A stretch of 5,730 bases of DNA from Acidobacteriota bacterium. Its GTDB lineage: Bacteria; Acidobacteriota; Terriglobia; UBA7540. This document shows, in pieces, positions 1 to 5,570 of this stretch; the first letter of the stretch is position 1, and each line of letters starts with the position of its first letter. The position numbers were made by a program, and so were the translations under genes. Under the pieces are notes generated by a model. It did not search any database. It worked only from the letters and a program-made list of their open reading frames with translations, and had not been told where the DNA came from. Location: the NCBI GenBank assembly GCA_021827255.1, contig JAKAWO010000207.1, positions 1-5,730 on the forward strand, in the 5' to 3' direction.

Positions 1-609
1 ATTCCGTCCGAGCGAGGATTCGATCAAGCATAGATCCCCGACGACGTTCTGCGCTATGAGTTCTTTAAGCTTCTGATAGACGATGGAGCTCGGCTCCTGA
101 CTGCCGCATTGCACGATGCGGTGGGTGCGCTGGGCGGCGGCGATGATTTCAAAGCCTTCGGGAACTTCATGGGTCATGGGCTTTTCGACGTAAATATCCT
201 TGCCCGCGCTGACCGCATCCAGCACGATCCGCTTGTGCCAGTGGTCGGGCACGGCGGCGACGACGCAGTCAATGTCCTTATTGTCCAGGATGTCCTGATA
301 GCGCTTGGTGACGGGAAGGCTGGCGCCGCCGATTTCCTTGGCAAGCGTGACGCGGCCGTCCCAGAGGTCGCAGGCCGTGGCGCACTCGACGCCCGGCAGA
401 CGGATTGAAGTCGCCATCAGGTCCGAGCCGCGCATACCCACGCCAATCATGCCGAAACGGACGCGGTCACTGGCGGGCAAGGGCCGGGCCGGCAGCGGAA
501 TGGGCGAAGCCTCGAGCTCGAATGCCTTCCCGCCCAGCGCGCCTGCGGCGAGCGTCGCGCCGGCCGTTCTTCCCATAAAATCTCGACGAGAAATCTTGTT
601 CGAACCCAT
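1..609 (-). CDS. Tat-signal Gfo/Idh/MocA-family oxidoreductase, N-terminal part (gene runs off the left edge)
   Basis: This frame is open from the ATG at 609 to the window edge, giving 203 residues with no stop. Seen: residues 7-13 read SRRDFMG, a twin-arginine signal, followed by an Ala/Gly-rich stretch to about 27, so export by the Tat system in folded form is likely. A Rossmann NAD(P)-binding fold starts near 50 with GxGxxG at 56-61 and an acidic residue D81 at the end of the second strand. PDHWH at 121-125 and the family-typical EKP at 142-144 (catalytic-region lysine K143) follow, then VQCGSQ at 166-171. Family knowledge: such proteins oxidise or reduce sugars and cyclitols with NAD(P); the substrate cannot be told from this part. 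The C-terminal substrate domain (family total about 350-450 residues) lies outside the window. The start is set by GAGGAGGG at 617-624, 7 bases before the ATG. It is transcribed away from pyrF. Confidence 0.93.
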   Translation of the reverse strand, partial: MGSNKISRRDFMGRTAGATLAAGALGGKAFELEASPIPLPARPLPASDRVRFGMIGVGMRGSDLMATSIRLPGVECATACDLWDGRVTLAKEIGGASLPVTKRYQDILDNKDIDCVVAAVPDHWHKRIVLDAVSAGKDIYVEKPMTHEVPEGFEIIAAAQRTHRIVQCGSQEPSSIVYQKLKELIAQNVVGDLCLIESSLGRN

Positions 610-616
610 TAGCAAT

Positions 617-624
617 CCCTCCTC
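617..624 (-). promoter_or_regulatory. Strong Shine-Dalgarno of the oxidoreductase gene
   Basis: On the minus strand GAGGAGGG lies 7 bases before the ATG at 609. It fixes the start and places the Tat RR motif at the very N-terminus, as expected. Confidence 0.8.
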
Positions 625-640
625 ATGAAAATGGTCTCCG

Positions 641-658
641 AAGCTGGATTTCCAGCTT
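641..658. repeat. Perfect 8-bp inverted repeat in the oxidoreductase leader
   Basis: AAGCTGGA and TCCAGCTT are perfect reverse complements separated by two T. The repeat lies 31 bases upstream of the oxidoreductase ATG, in the predicted untranslated leader. As RNA it would form a 7-bp stem with a 4-base loop; as DNA it could be an operator. There is no T-run after it in either direction, so it is not an evident terminator. Confidence 0.55.
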
Positions 659-694
659 GGGTCGTTTAAGTCAGGCCTTCCAAATTTCTACCGC

Positions 695-723
695 AGTCTA
701 TTTCTATTGCGCGCCGGATGCAA
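695..723 (-). promoter_or_regulatory. Candidate sigma-70 promoter for the oxidoreductase gene
   Basis: On the minus strand TTGCAT (718-723) and TAGACT (695-700) are spaced by 17 bases, each a partial match to TTGACA and TATAAT. Transcription would start near 688 and leave a leader of about 78 bases that contains the inverted repeat at 641-658. Two partial hexamers can occur by chance, so this is tentative. Confidence 0.3.
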
Positions 724-741
724 CGGATTCTTGCGAGGCCA

Positions 742-770
742 TTCACTTTTGAGGCGCGTTCCCTTAGAAT
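742..770 (+). promoter_or_regulatory. Candidate sigma-70 promoter for pyrFE
   Basis: TTCACT (742-747) and TAGAAT (765-770) are spaced by exactly 17 bases; the -10 matches the consensus at five of six positions and the -35 at four. Transcription would start near 777, giving a structured leader of about 45-65 bases before pyrF. It is the best promoter candidate in the divergent spacer, but it is not proven. Confidence 0.42.
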
Positions 771-780
771 GGCTGTTCGC

Positions 781-831
781 CGCCCGGCACGGGCGCGCCG
801 CGCGCTCGAGGATCGGAAATTTTGCGCGCGG
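781..831 (+). promoter_or_regulatory. pyrF leader with two GC-rich hairpins, the second abutting the ribosome binding site
   Basis: Hairpin 1 is CGCCCG/CGGGCG at 781-786 and 790-795, a 6-bp stem with a 3-base loop. Hairpin 2 pairs CCGCGCGC (798-805) with GCGCGCGG (824-831) across an 18-base loop. Its 3' arm ends inside the Shine-Dalgarno GGAGGAGG (830-837) and covers the G of the TTG codon at 822-824. The pairing is exact; a regulatory role is inference, and in GC-rich DNA some CG-repeat pairing is expected by chance. Confidence 0.4.
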
Positions 832-1571
832 AGGAGGTCAATCTGCCAGCCCGAGAAAAGCTGATCGTCGCTCTCGATTTTCCAACCGCCGAAGCTGGAA
901 TCGAAGCCGCCGAGAAGCTGCGCGGACGGGTGGGAATGTTCAAGGTGGGGTCGGAGGTTTTTACCGCCGAGGGACCGCTGCTGGCGCGCTATTTGATCGC
1001 CTCCGGCGAGCAGGTTTTCCTCGACCTCAAGTTCCATGATATTCCCAATACAGTGCGCGGAGCGTGCCGGCAAGCGGCGGAGATGGGCGCTCGGATGACG
1101 AACGTCCATGCCTCGGGCGGGCGGAAAATGATGGAAGCCGCCGCTGAAGGGGCGCGAGAAGGGCGAAGCGGCGCGAAGCCTCTGGTGCTGGCAGTTACTC
1201 TGCTGACGAGCCTGAGCGCGCAGGATCTAGATGAGCTGGGCATCAGCGGAGCGCCGGAGGATGTGGTGGTTCGCTGGTCGCGGCTGGCGCAGTCAGCGGG
1301 GCTGGATGGGGTGGTGGCTTCGGCGCGCGAGATTGCCGCCATTCGCCGCGCTTGCGGGCCAAGGTTCGTGATTGTGACGCCGGGCATCCGGTCTGCCGCC
1401 TCGCCATCGAATGACCAGGTCCGCACGGCCACGCCGCGCGCCGCCATGGAGGCAGGCGCCGACTACCTGGTGGTTGGCCGTCCGATCACCGGCGCTCCTG
1501 AGCCGGCCGCCGCGGCTGATAGCGTGGTGAAGGAAATGGAGGCGACGGCCGCGTCGCCCGGGTCAAGTTAA
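822..1571 (+). CDS. pyrF: Orotidine 5'-phosphate decarboxylase
   Basis: PyrF removes CO2 from OMP to give UMP, the last step of de novo pyrimidine synthesis, in the cytoplasm. The 249-residue frame shows the full set of OMP decarboxylase motifs on a TIM barrel: LIVALD with D19, KVG with K41, the catalytic DLKFHDIPNT block at 68-77 (D68, K70, D73), TPGIR at 186-190, and the phosphate-gripping VVGRPIT at 217-223 with R220. The family is usually 230-245 residues long. The start is uncertain because no in-frame ATG or GTG lies near the N-terminus. TTG at 822 has a GAGGA 9 bases upstream (808-812). CTG at 843 sits 5 bases after a near-perfect GGAGGAGG and would give a 242-residue protein beginning just before AREKLIVALD, where homologues begin. 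It is the first gene of a two-gene operon with pyrE, 7 bases downstream. Confidence 0.96.
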   Translation: MRAEEVNLPAREKLIVALDFPTAEAGIEAAEKLRGRVGMFKVGSEVFTAEGPLLARYLIASGEQVFLDLKFHDIPNTVRGACRQAAEMGARMTNVHASGGRKMMEAAAEGAREGRSGAKPLVLAVTLLTSLSAQDLDELGISGAPEDVVVRWSRLAQSAGLDGVVASAREIAAIRRACGPRFVIVTPGIRSAASPSNDQVRTATPRAAMEAGADYLVVGRPITGAPEPAAAADSVVKEMEATAASPGSS

Positions 1572-1578
1572 GGCCCTC

Positions 1579-2154
1579 ATGACCGAAAGCGAGATTGTGC
1601 AGATTTTTCGCCAGCATGCGGCCCTCCTTGAAGGCCACTTCGTCCTTTCCTCGGGCCTGCACAGCGACCGCTACATTCAGTGCGCGTTGGTGCTCCAATA
1701 CCCACGCATCGCGGAGCGGCTCGGCTCAGAGCTGGCGGCGAAGTTCGGGGAGCTAAGCATCCAAGCGGTGGCGGCGCCGGCGCTCGGAGGAGTGATTGTG
1801 GCGCACGAAGTCGCCCGAGCCCTGGGTACGCGCGCGCTGTTCACGGAACGGCAGGATGGCGTGATGAAATTGCGGCGCGGATTTTCGTTTGAAAAGGCCG
1901 AACCGGTCCTGGTGGTCGAAGACGTTATCACCACGGGCCTTTCCACGCGGGAGACCATCGGTTGCGTGGAGCAGGCGGGCGCGAAGGTGGTCGGCGCGGG
2001 CGCGCTGGTGGATCGCAGCGGAGGGCAGGCTGACGTCGGATTGCCCAAGGCCGCGCTGTTGACGCTCCGCGTCGAAAATTACTCGCCGGCTGACTGCCCG
2101 ATGTGCCGAGCCGGAGCGCCTGTGATTAAGCCCGGCAGCCGGATGCGGCGCTGA
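1579..2154 (+). CDS. pyrE: Orotate phosphoribosyltransferase
   Basis: PyrE transfers phosphoribose from PRPP to orotate to make OMP, the substrate of PyrF encoded just upstream. The 191 residues match the family length. Seen: the N-terminal GHFVLSSGLHSDRYIQ region (19-34) contacting orotate, APALGGVIVAHEVA (66-79), the FTERQDGVMKLRRGF flexible-loop segment (88-102), and the PRPP-binding VLVVEDVITTGLST (110-123) with the E114-D115 pair. The C-terminal CPMC at 173-176 is seen in a subset of PyrE proteins of this longer type; its role is not evident here. The ATG is 7 bases after the pyrF stop, and the AAGG that can serve as ribosome binding site (1570-1573) overlaps that stop codon, so translational coupling to pyrF is likely. 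Confidence 0.97.
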   Translation: MTESEIVQIFRQHAALLEGHFVLSSGLHSDRYIQCALVLQYPRIAERLGSELAAKFGELSIQAVAAPALGGVIVAHEVARALGTRALFTERQDGVMKLRRGFSFEKAEPVLVVEDVITTGLSTRETIGCVEQAGAKVVGAGALVDRSGGQADVGLPKAALLTLRVENYSPADCPMCRAGAPVIKPGSRMRR

Positions 2155-2173
2155 GGCGCGGCCTCTTCGTTTT
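2153..2173 (+). terminator. Weak terminator-like hairpin after pyrE
   Basis: GAGGC (2153-2157) and GCCTC (2161-2165) form a 5-bp stem with a 3-base loop overlapping the pyrE stop codon, followed by TTCGTTTT. The stem is short and the T-run is interrupted, but it sits where pyrFE should end before the convergent membrane protein gene. Confidence 0.3.
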
Positions 2174-2196
2174 CCGTCAAAAGTGATTCGACCGGT

Positions 2197-3270
2197 CTAT
2201 GCGGTAGGGGACGGCGGGATGGCCTGCGGAGAAAGCGGGGCGGGGAAAACCCGGACGCCAAGCGCCGGATACCGCGAGCCAAAGAAGTGGTTCGCGTAGG
2301 ACTGAAAGAAAACCATGGCCGGCGTGAAGACTACCGACAGAGCGTAGATGATGACGGAGATCATCCCGCCGGCGAGAATTACGCCCCCGCTGAAGGTGTA
2401 GTAATTAAAGCCGAGACCGGCGGCTCGGGCCGCCAGAAAAACGCCCACCCCGAAAACGCCAAGGGGAATCATCAGGACCAGAAACGCGAGGAAGCTGGCG
2501 ATACCAAAAAAGATGGCGGTGCCGATCATGAGGACGATCTTCATCAGGACGTAGCCTGTGTAAGCTCTTGCTTCGCGGCGCAGCATGGGCACAAAACGCC
2601 TCCATCCCTCCAGCACGCCGACCTTTTCGACTGCCATGACCGGGACAACGAAGTCCTGAGCCAAAAGGGAAATAAGCGCCACGGCGGTCAGGAACACGAG
2701 CATCGGGATCAAAAGCGAGCCGCCGCCCAAAATCAGGAGCGCCATGTGGCTCCGAGCATTGCGCAGGATGCCCGTGACGGCCGCCCACAACAAGGGGATT
2801 CCAACGACCACTGCCGCGACCGCCGCCGTGACCAGCCATAGCCCGATTTTCCAAAGCAGGTAGCTGAGACCTTGCGGCTTCCAAAGCGGCCAGCCGGCCT
2901 TCAGATCGCACTCGCCTGCCAGCACCGAGTCGAACAGGATGAAGCGAAAGACACACGCCATGTAGATCCACATGGCCGCCAAGATCACGGTCAATGCGGC
3001 GACCACGGCGAGCAGAGGCCAAAAATGCAGCATTCTTTCCCAGATGACTTTCGGCAACTCCGCAAAGATGGGGCTGAGGCGCTTCTGCCGGGATAATGGG
3101 AACCAATGGTTCCAACCGCCCCAGCTTCCCGGAAACGCGAACTCACCCGTGGTCATCGCAACCACAGCCAGGCGAGCCCAAAACTGAAGCCGGAAGGGCT
3201 GAAAAAGGTGGCGCTTGGTCTGCTCGAAGGCCGGTGAAACAGCATCAATCGCGGAAAGCGGCGGGGGCAT
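2197..3270 (-). CDS. Multi-pass membrane protein of unknown function
   Basis: This 357-residue protein has no catalytic motif that I recognise. After a short cytoplasmic-type start (IDAVSPAFEQTKRHLFQPFR, 8-27), hydrophobic stretches lie near 31-45, 83-112, 136-170, 177-212, 239-282 and 294-322, enough for about six to eight membrane helices. An amphipathic linker EGWRRFVPMLRREARAY (221-237) lies between two of them, and FFQSYANHFFGSRYP (321-335) ends the membrane part before a Pro-rich tail. The SPAF...LF.PFR opening and the FFQSYA end resemble uncharacterised membrane proteins I associate with Acidobacteria (recollection, not searched). I chose the ATG at 3270, with a weak GAGAG upstream, over the GTG at 3366. 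The 32 residues gained by the GTG are basic and low in family character, and its AGGGAG is only 2 bases away. It converges on pyrE and follows pyrC by 161 bases. Confidence 0.85.
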   Translation of the reverse strand: MPPPLSAIDAVSPAFEQTKRHLFQPFRLQFWARLAVVAMTTGEFAFPGSWGGWNHWFPLSRQKRLSPIFAELPKVIWERMLHFWPLLAVVAALTVILAAMWIYMACVFRFILFDSVLAGECDLKAGWPLWKPQGLSYLLWKIGLWLVTAAVAAVVVGIPLLWAAVTGILRNARSHMALLILGGGSLLIPMLVFLTAVALISLLAQDFVVPVMAVEKVGVLEGWRRFVPMLRREARAYTGYVLMKIVLMIGTAIFFGIASFLAFLVLMIPLGVFGVGVFLAARAAGLGFNYYTFSGGVILAGGMISVIIYALSVVFTPAMVFFQSYANHFFGSRYPALGVRVFPAPLSPQAIPPSPTA

Positions 3271-3431
3271 ATTCTCTCGGGCGCGGCGGCCGGGAAGCGG
3301 CTGACGCGACAGTTTTGCGTTGGCCCGGCTGAATTTCCTTTCAACCGGCCAAAGCGGCGATTTCACTGCTCCCTGTCAGGCTCACTGTGCATTCGGCAGA
3401 GCGAAAAGTCAACATGAAGCCGCGCGCCAGC

Positions 3432-4712
3432 TCACGGGCGGTGATACGCAATTTTGCCGGCGACGACGGTGCAGGTTACTGCGCCTCGGAATTTCCAGCC
3501 GTCAAAGGGCGAGTTCCTGCTCTTCGATCGTCCGTCGGCGGCGGAGTAAGTCCATTCGAGATCAGGATCAAAGATCGTCAGATCGGCGGGTCCGCCTTCC
3601 TTCACTCCGCCGAGAGGCTGGTTGATCAGACGAGCCGGCGCCGAGCTCATCAACTCGATCATCCGCGCGAGTGAGATCCTGCCCGGGTGGACCAGCTCGC
3701 GAAGCGTTACGGCGAGGGCTGTCTCTAGTCCAATCACGCCGAACGGCGCGTCGGCAATAGGTTTGGTCTTGCGGTCCGGCGCGTGGGGCGCGTGGTCGGT
3801 GGCGATAGCGTCCACGACTCCGTCCGCAAGACCTTCCAGAATCGCCTCGCGGTCGGCGGCGCTGCGCAGCGGGGGATTCATCTTGGCGTTGGCGCCCGAG
3901 CGCTCGACGGCTTCTTCAGTGAGCGCGAAATGATGCGGAGTGACCTCGCAGGTGACGTGGACGCCGCGCCGCTTGGCAGCGCGAACCATCCGCAGCGCCC
4001 GCGCCGTTGAAAGATGAGCCACGTGCAATGCGCCGCCTGTTGCCTCGCAGATTTCCAAGTCCCGCTCGACACAGGCCTCTTCCGAGGTATTGGAAATTCC
4101 GCGCAGCTTGAGGCGCTCGGCGACCGGCCCGGCGTTGATGGAGCCTCCCGCGCTGAGCGCCGGGTCCTCGCAATGGTCTATGATGCGCGCCCCGACCTCC
4201 CGCGCTTCCTCCAGCGCGTGGCGCAGGAGGGCCGCGGTTTTGATGGGCCGACCGTCGTCCGAAAACGCCACCGCGCCAGCTTGCTTCAGCGCCTGAAAGT
4301 CCGCGAGTTGCGCACCCTCGCTGGCCACGGAAGCGGCGGCGATGGGAAACAGGCGCGCCAGGCCCAAGCGGCGGGCTTTTTCGATCATCGCTTGCGTCAA
4401 CTCCGGGCGGTCAATGACCGGCCAGGTGTTCGGCATGGGACAGACCGCCGTATATCCGCCCGCGACTGCTGCGGCGAGGCCGGTGTGGAGCGTTTCAGAG
4501 GCCGCATCGCCAGGCTCACGGAAGTGGACGTGAAGATCCACGAATCCCGGCGAGACAATTTGGCCTCGCGCATCGAGAACTGTGTCAGCGCTTGCCGAGA
4601 GGTCGGGGGCAATGCGGCGGATCGTCCCACCCTCAATCAGAATGTCCAATTCGCCGTCAAGAGCGTCCGCGGGCGAGACCACACGCCCACCCTTGATCAG
4701 CAATCGCGCCAT
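3432..4712 (-). CDS. pyrC: Dihydroorotase, class I
   Basis: PyrC is a zinc amidohydrolase that cyclises N-carbamoyl-aspartate to dihydroorotate, the third step of UMP synthesis, in the cytoplasm. The 426 residues match class I enzymes (about 420-430). All active-site residues are visible: DLHVHFREPG with metal ligands H61 and H63, the SDDG segment at 151-154 with D153, DHCED with H180, VAHLST with H233, and the catalytic D306 in ATDHAPH (304-310). Also seen are PMPNT (92-96), TPHHF (258-262) and MNPPLR (278-283). The ATG at 4712 is preceded by GAGG (4718-4721) at 5 bases and opens with MARLLIKGGRVV, as homologues do; the frame is open 15 codons further to 4757, but that part overlaps the likely promoter. 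It lies 69 bases after rnhB, not next to pyrB as class I pyrC often is. Its leader can fold over the ribosome binding site. Confidence 0.97.
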   Translation of the reverse strand: MARLLIKGGRVVSPADALDGELDILIEGGTIRRIAPDLSASADTVLDARGQIVSPGFVDLHVHFREPGDAASETLHTGLAAAVAGGYTAVCPMPNTWPVIDRPELTQAMIEKARRLGLARLFPIAAASVASEGAQLADFQALKQAGAVAFSDDGRPIKTAALLRHALEEAREVGARIIDHCEDPALSAGGSINAGPVAERLKLRGISNTSEEACVERDLEICEATGGALHVAHLSTARALRMVRAAKRRGVHVTCEVTPHHFALTEEAVERSGANAKMNPPLRSAADREAILEGLADGVVDAIATDHAPHAPDRKTKPIADAPFGVIGLETALAVTLRELVHPGRISLARMIELMSSAPARLINQPLGGVKEGGPADLTIFDPDLEWTYSAADGRSKSRNSPFDGWKFRGAVTCTVVAGKIAYHRP

Positions 4713-4743
4713 TTCAGCCTCGGAAGTCGAGGGCCAAGCCCTT
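4713..4743 (-). promoter_or_regulatory. pyrC leader with two mutually exclusive hairpins
   Basis: On the minus strand AGGGC (4738-4742) pairs with GCCCT (4730-4734) around TTG, and CCTCG (4728-4732) pairs with CGAGG (4718-4722) around ACTTC. The two stems share bases 4730-4732, so only one can form at a time. The second contains the GAGG that is the only evident Shine-Dalgarno sequence of pyrC. Hairpin 1 begins at the predicted transcription start. The pairing is seen directly; a switching role is inference. Confidence 0.45.
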
Positions 4744-4747
4744 GCTG

Positions 4748-4756
4748 AGTATAGCA
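4748..4756 (-). promoter_or_regulatory. Extended -10 promoter element for pyrC
   Basis: On the minus strand TGCTATACT gives a TGn extension and a five-of-six match to TATAAT. The hexamer 17 bases upstream (GGGGTT) is poor, as is common for extended -10 promoters. Transcription would begin around 4741-4743 and leave a leader of only about 30 bases, which gives pyrC its own promoter behind rnhB. Confidence 0.5.
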
Positions 4757-4760
4757 TCCA

Positions 4761-4780
4761 GCACGGGGAGAACCCCTTGC
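4761..4780 (-). repeat. Imperfect inverted repeat between rnhB and pyrC
   Basis: On the minus strand GCAAGGGG, TTCT, CCCCGTGC: seven of eight arm positions pair, with one A-G mismatch. It begins two bases after the rnhB stop codon. No T-run follows, so it is a poor intrinsic terminator. It lies over and just upstream of the -35 region of the pyrC promoter candidate and could be an operator or an RNA 3'-end hairpin of the rnhB message. Confidence 0.4.
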
Positions 4781-4781
4781 G

Positions 4782-5447
4782 TCATACCGGAAACAAAGGG
4801 AGCAGGCAATCCTTGACGGGCTGGTAGGTCTTGCGGTGCTCGGGGCAAGGGCCAAAACGCCGCAGCGCCGCCAGATGCTCCCGCGTGCCGTAGCCTTTGT
4901 TCCTGGCCAGGCCATATTGAGGGTAAAGGCGATCGAGATCTTGAAGGTGGGCATCGCGCGCAACTTTGGCCAGAATGGAAGCTGCGGCGATGGTGACGGA
5001 ACGCGCATCGCCATGGATGACGGCGCAATAGGGCAGGCCGAGCGGGCTCACGCCGGTAGGCGAGAGGGGCATGGCGTCCGTCAAGACGAACTGGGGCTTC
5101 GTGGGGAGCGCCGCCAAGGCGCGCAGCATCGCTTGGCGCGAGGCTTCATAGACATTGATGGCATCCACCTCCGCCGCCGAGACCGCGACGACCTGCCAGG
5201 CGAGAGCCTTGCGGTGGATCTCAGCGGCGAGGCTCGCGCGCTCACCGGGCGTGAGCTTCTTTGAGTCATCAAGGCCCCGGATGGGGTGGTCAGCGTCCAA
5301 GATCACTGCGGCCGCGTAAAGCGGGCCGAGCAGCGCCCCGCGACCCGCTTCGTCCGAACCCGCAACCAGGCGCCAGCCGCGCCGCCAGGCTTGGGATTCC
5401 AACCGCGCCGTGCAGGTGAATTCGTGCGGATCGCGGGCTCGTGGCAT
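4782..5447 (-). CDS. rnhB: Ribonuclease HII
   Basis: RNase HII cuts the RNA strand of RNA-DNA hybrids and incises at single ribonucleotides left in DNA. The 221 residues fit the family (about 200-220). Seen: SDEAGRG at 31-37 with catalytic D32 and E33 and the GRG that reads the ribonucleotide junction, DDSKKL at 60-65, D124 in VLTDAMPL, D147 in HGDARS, then IAAASILAKVARD (153-165) and NKGYGT (183-188) with the tyrosine Y186 that stacks on the junction. HLAALRRFGPCPEHRKT at 191-207 is the usual C-terminal block. The four acidic residues are intact. The segment between D124 and D147 looks slightly longer than usual. I chose the ATG at 5447 although its ribosome binding site is weak (GGAA). The frame extends to a TTG at 5480, but that codon is the loop of a perfect palindrome and has no ribosome binding site. 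Confidence 0.96.
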   Translation of the reverse strand: MPRARDPHEFTCTARLESQAWRRGWRLVAGSDEAGRGALLGPLYAAAVILDADHPIRGLDDSKKLTPGERASLAAEIHRKALAWQVVAVSAAEVDAINVYEASRQAMLRALAALPTKPQFVLTDAMPLSPTGVSPLGLPYCAVIHGDARSVTIAAASILAKVARDAHLQDLDRLYPQYGLARNKGYGTREHLAALRRFGPCPEHRKTYQPVKDCLLPLFPV

Positions 5448-5469
5448 TTGAAGTTCCGGGGCGCTTTCA

Positions 5470-5488
5470 CGCCTGCCCAAGGCAGGCG
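5470..5488. repeat. Perfect 8-bp palindrome with 3-base loop upstream of rnhB
   Basis: CGCCTGCC (5470-5477), CAA, GGCAGGCG (5481-5488): all eight pairs match. It lies 22 bases before the rnhB ATG in the 123-base gap after the regulator gene. No T-run follows on either strand. Short GC-rich palindromes of this form are often dispersed repeats, but only one copy was noticed in this window. Confidence 0.55.
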
Positions 5489-5570
5489 GTCGGCGGCCTC
5501 GGAAAAATTACCACAGATGGGCGGCGGGCGAAAGAGCGCGCGGCCGACGTGATGACTTTGGACCTCTCGG

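Noticed and set aside
109..408. 99-residue plus-strand frame at the left edge
   Set aside because: It is antisense to the oxidoreductase, whose Tat signal, Rossmann fold and EKP motif are clear on the minus strand.
666..1109. 147-residue frame on the minus strand across the pyrF start
   Set aside because: It overlaps the catalytic block of pyrF, has no recognisable motif and no good start signal.
2190..2197. GACCGGTC palindrome between pyrE and the membrane protein gene
   Set aside because: An 8-base palindrome with no spacer is common by chance and ends at the stop codon of the membrane protein gene; there is no further support for a function.
2287..2841. 184-residue open frame on the plus strand, rich in His, Asp, Gln and Lys
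   Set aside because: It is the reverse complement of hydrophobic membrane codons. Such polar, His/Asp/Gln-rich composition is typical of frames antisense to a membrane protein gene.
2405..3115. 236-residue minus-strand frame inside the membrane protein gene
   Set aside because: It is an out-of-frame reading of the same strand, rich in Arg, Gly and His, without membrane helices or motifs.
3384..3412. Possible promoter for the membrane protein gene (TTGACT at 3407-3412)
   Set aside because: The -35 match is good, but the best hexamer at 17 bases (CACAGT) matches the -10 consensus at only three positions, so I do not list it as a feature.
4014..4748. 244-residue open frame on the plus strand
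   Set aside because: It lies entirely antisense to pyrC, which has a complete active site. The predicted protein is Arg-rich with no family motif, as expected of an antisense frame in GC-rich coding DNA.
4713..4757. Longer pyrC start at 4757, adding 15 residues
   Set aside because: The added part covers the extended -10 and the leader hairpins, lacks a convincing ribosome binding site, and does not match the usual class I dihydroorotase N-terminus.
5448..5480. Longer rnhB start at the TTG at 5480
   Set aside because: The TTG is the loop of the perfect palindrome and has no Shine-Dalgarno sequence; the ATG at 5447 gives the usual RNase HII length.
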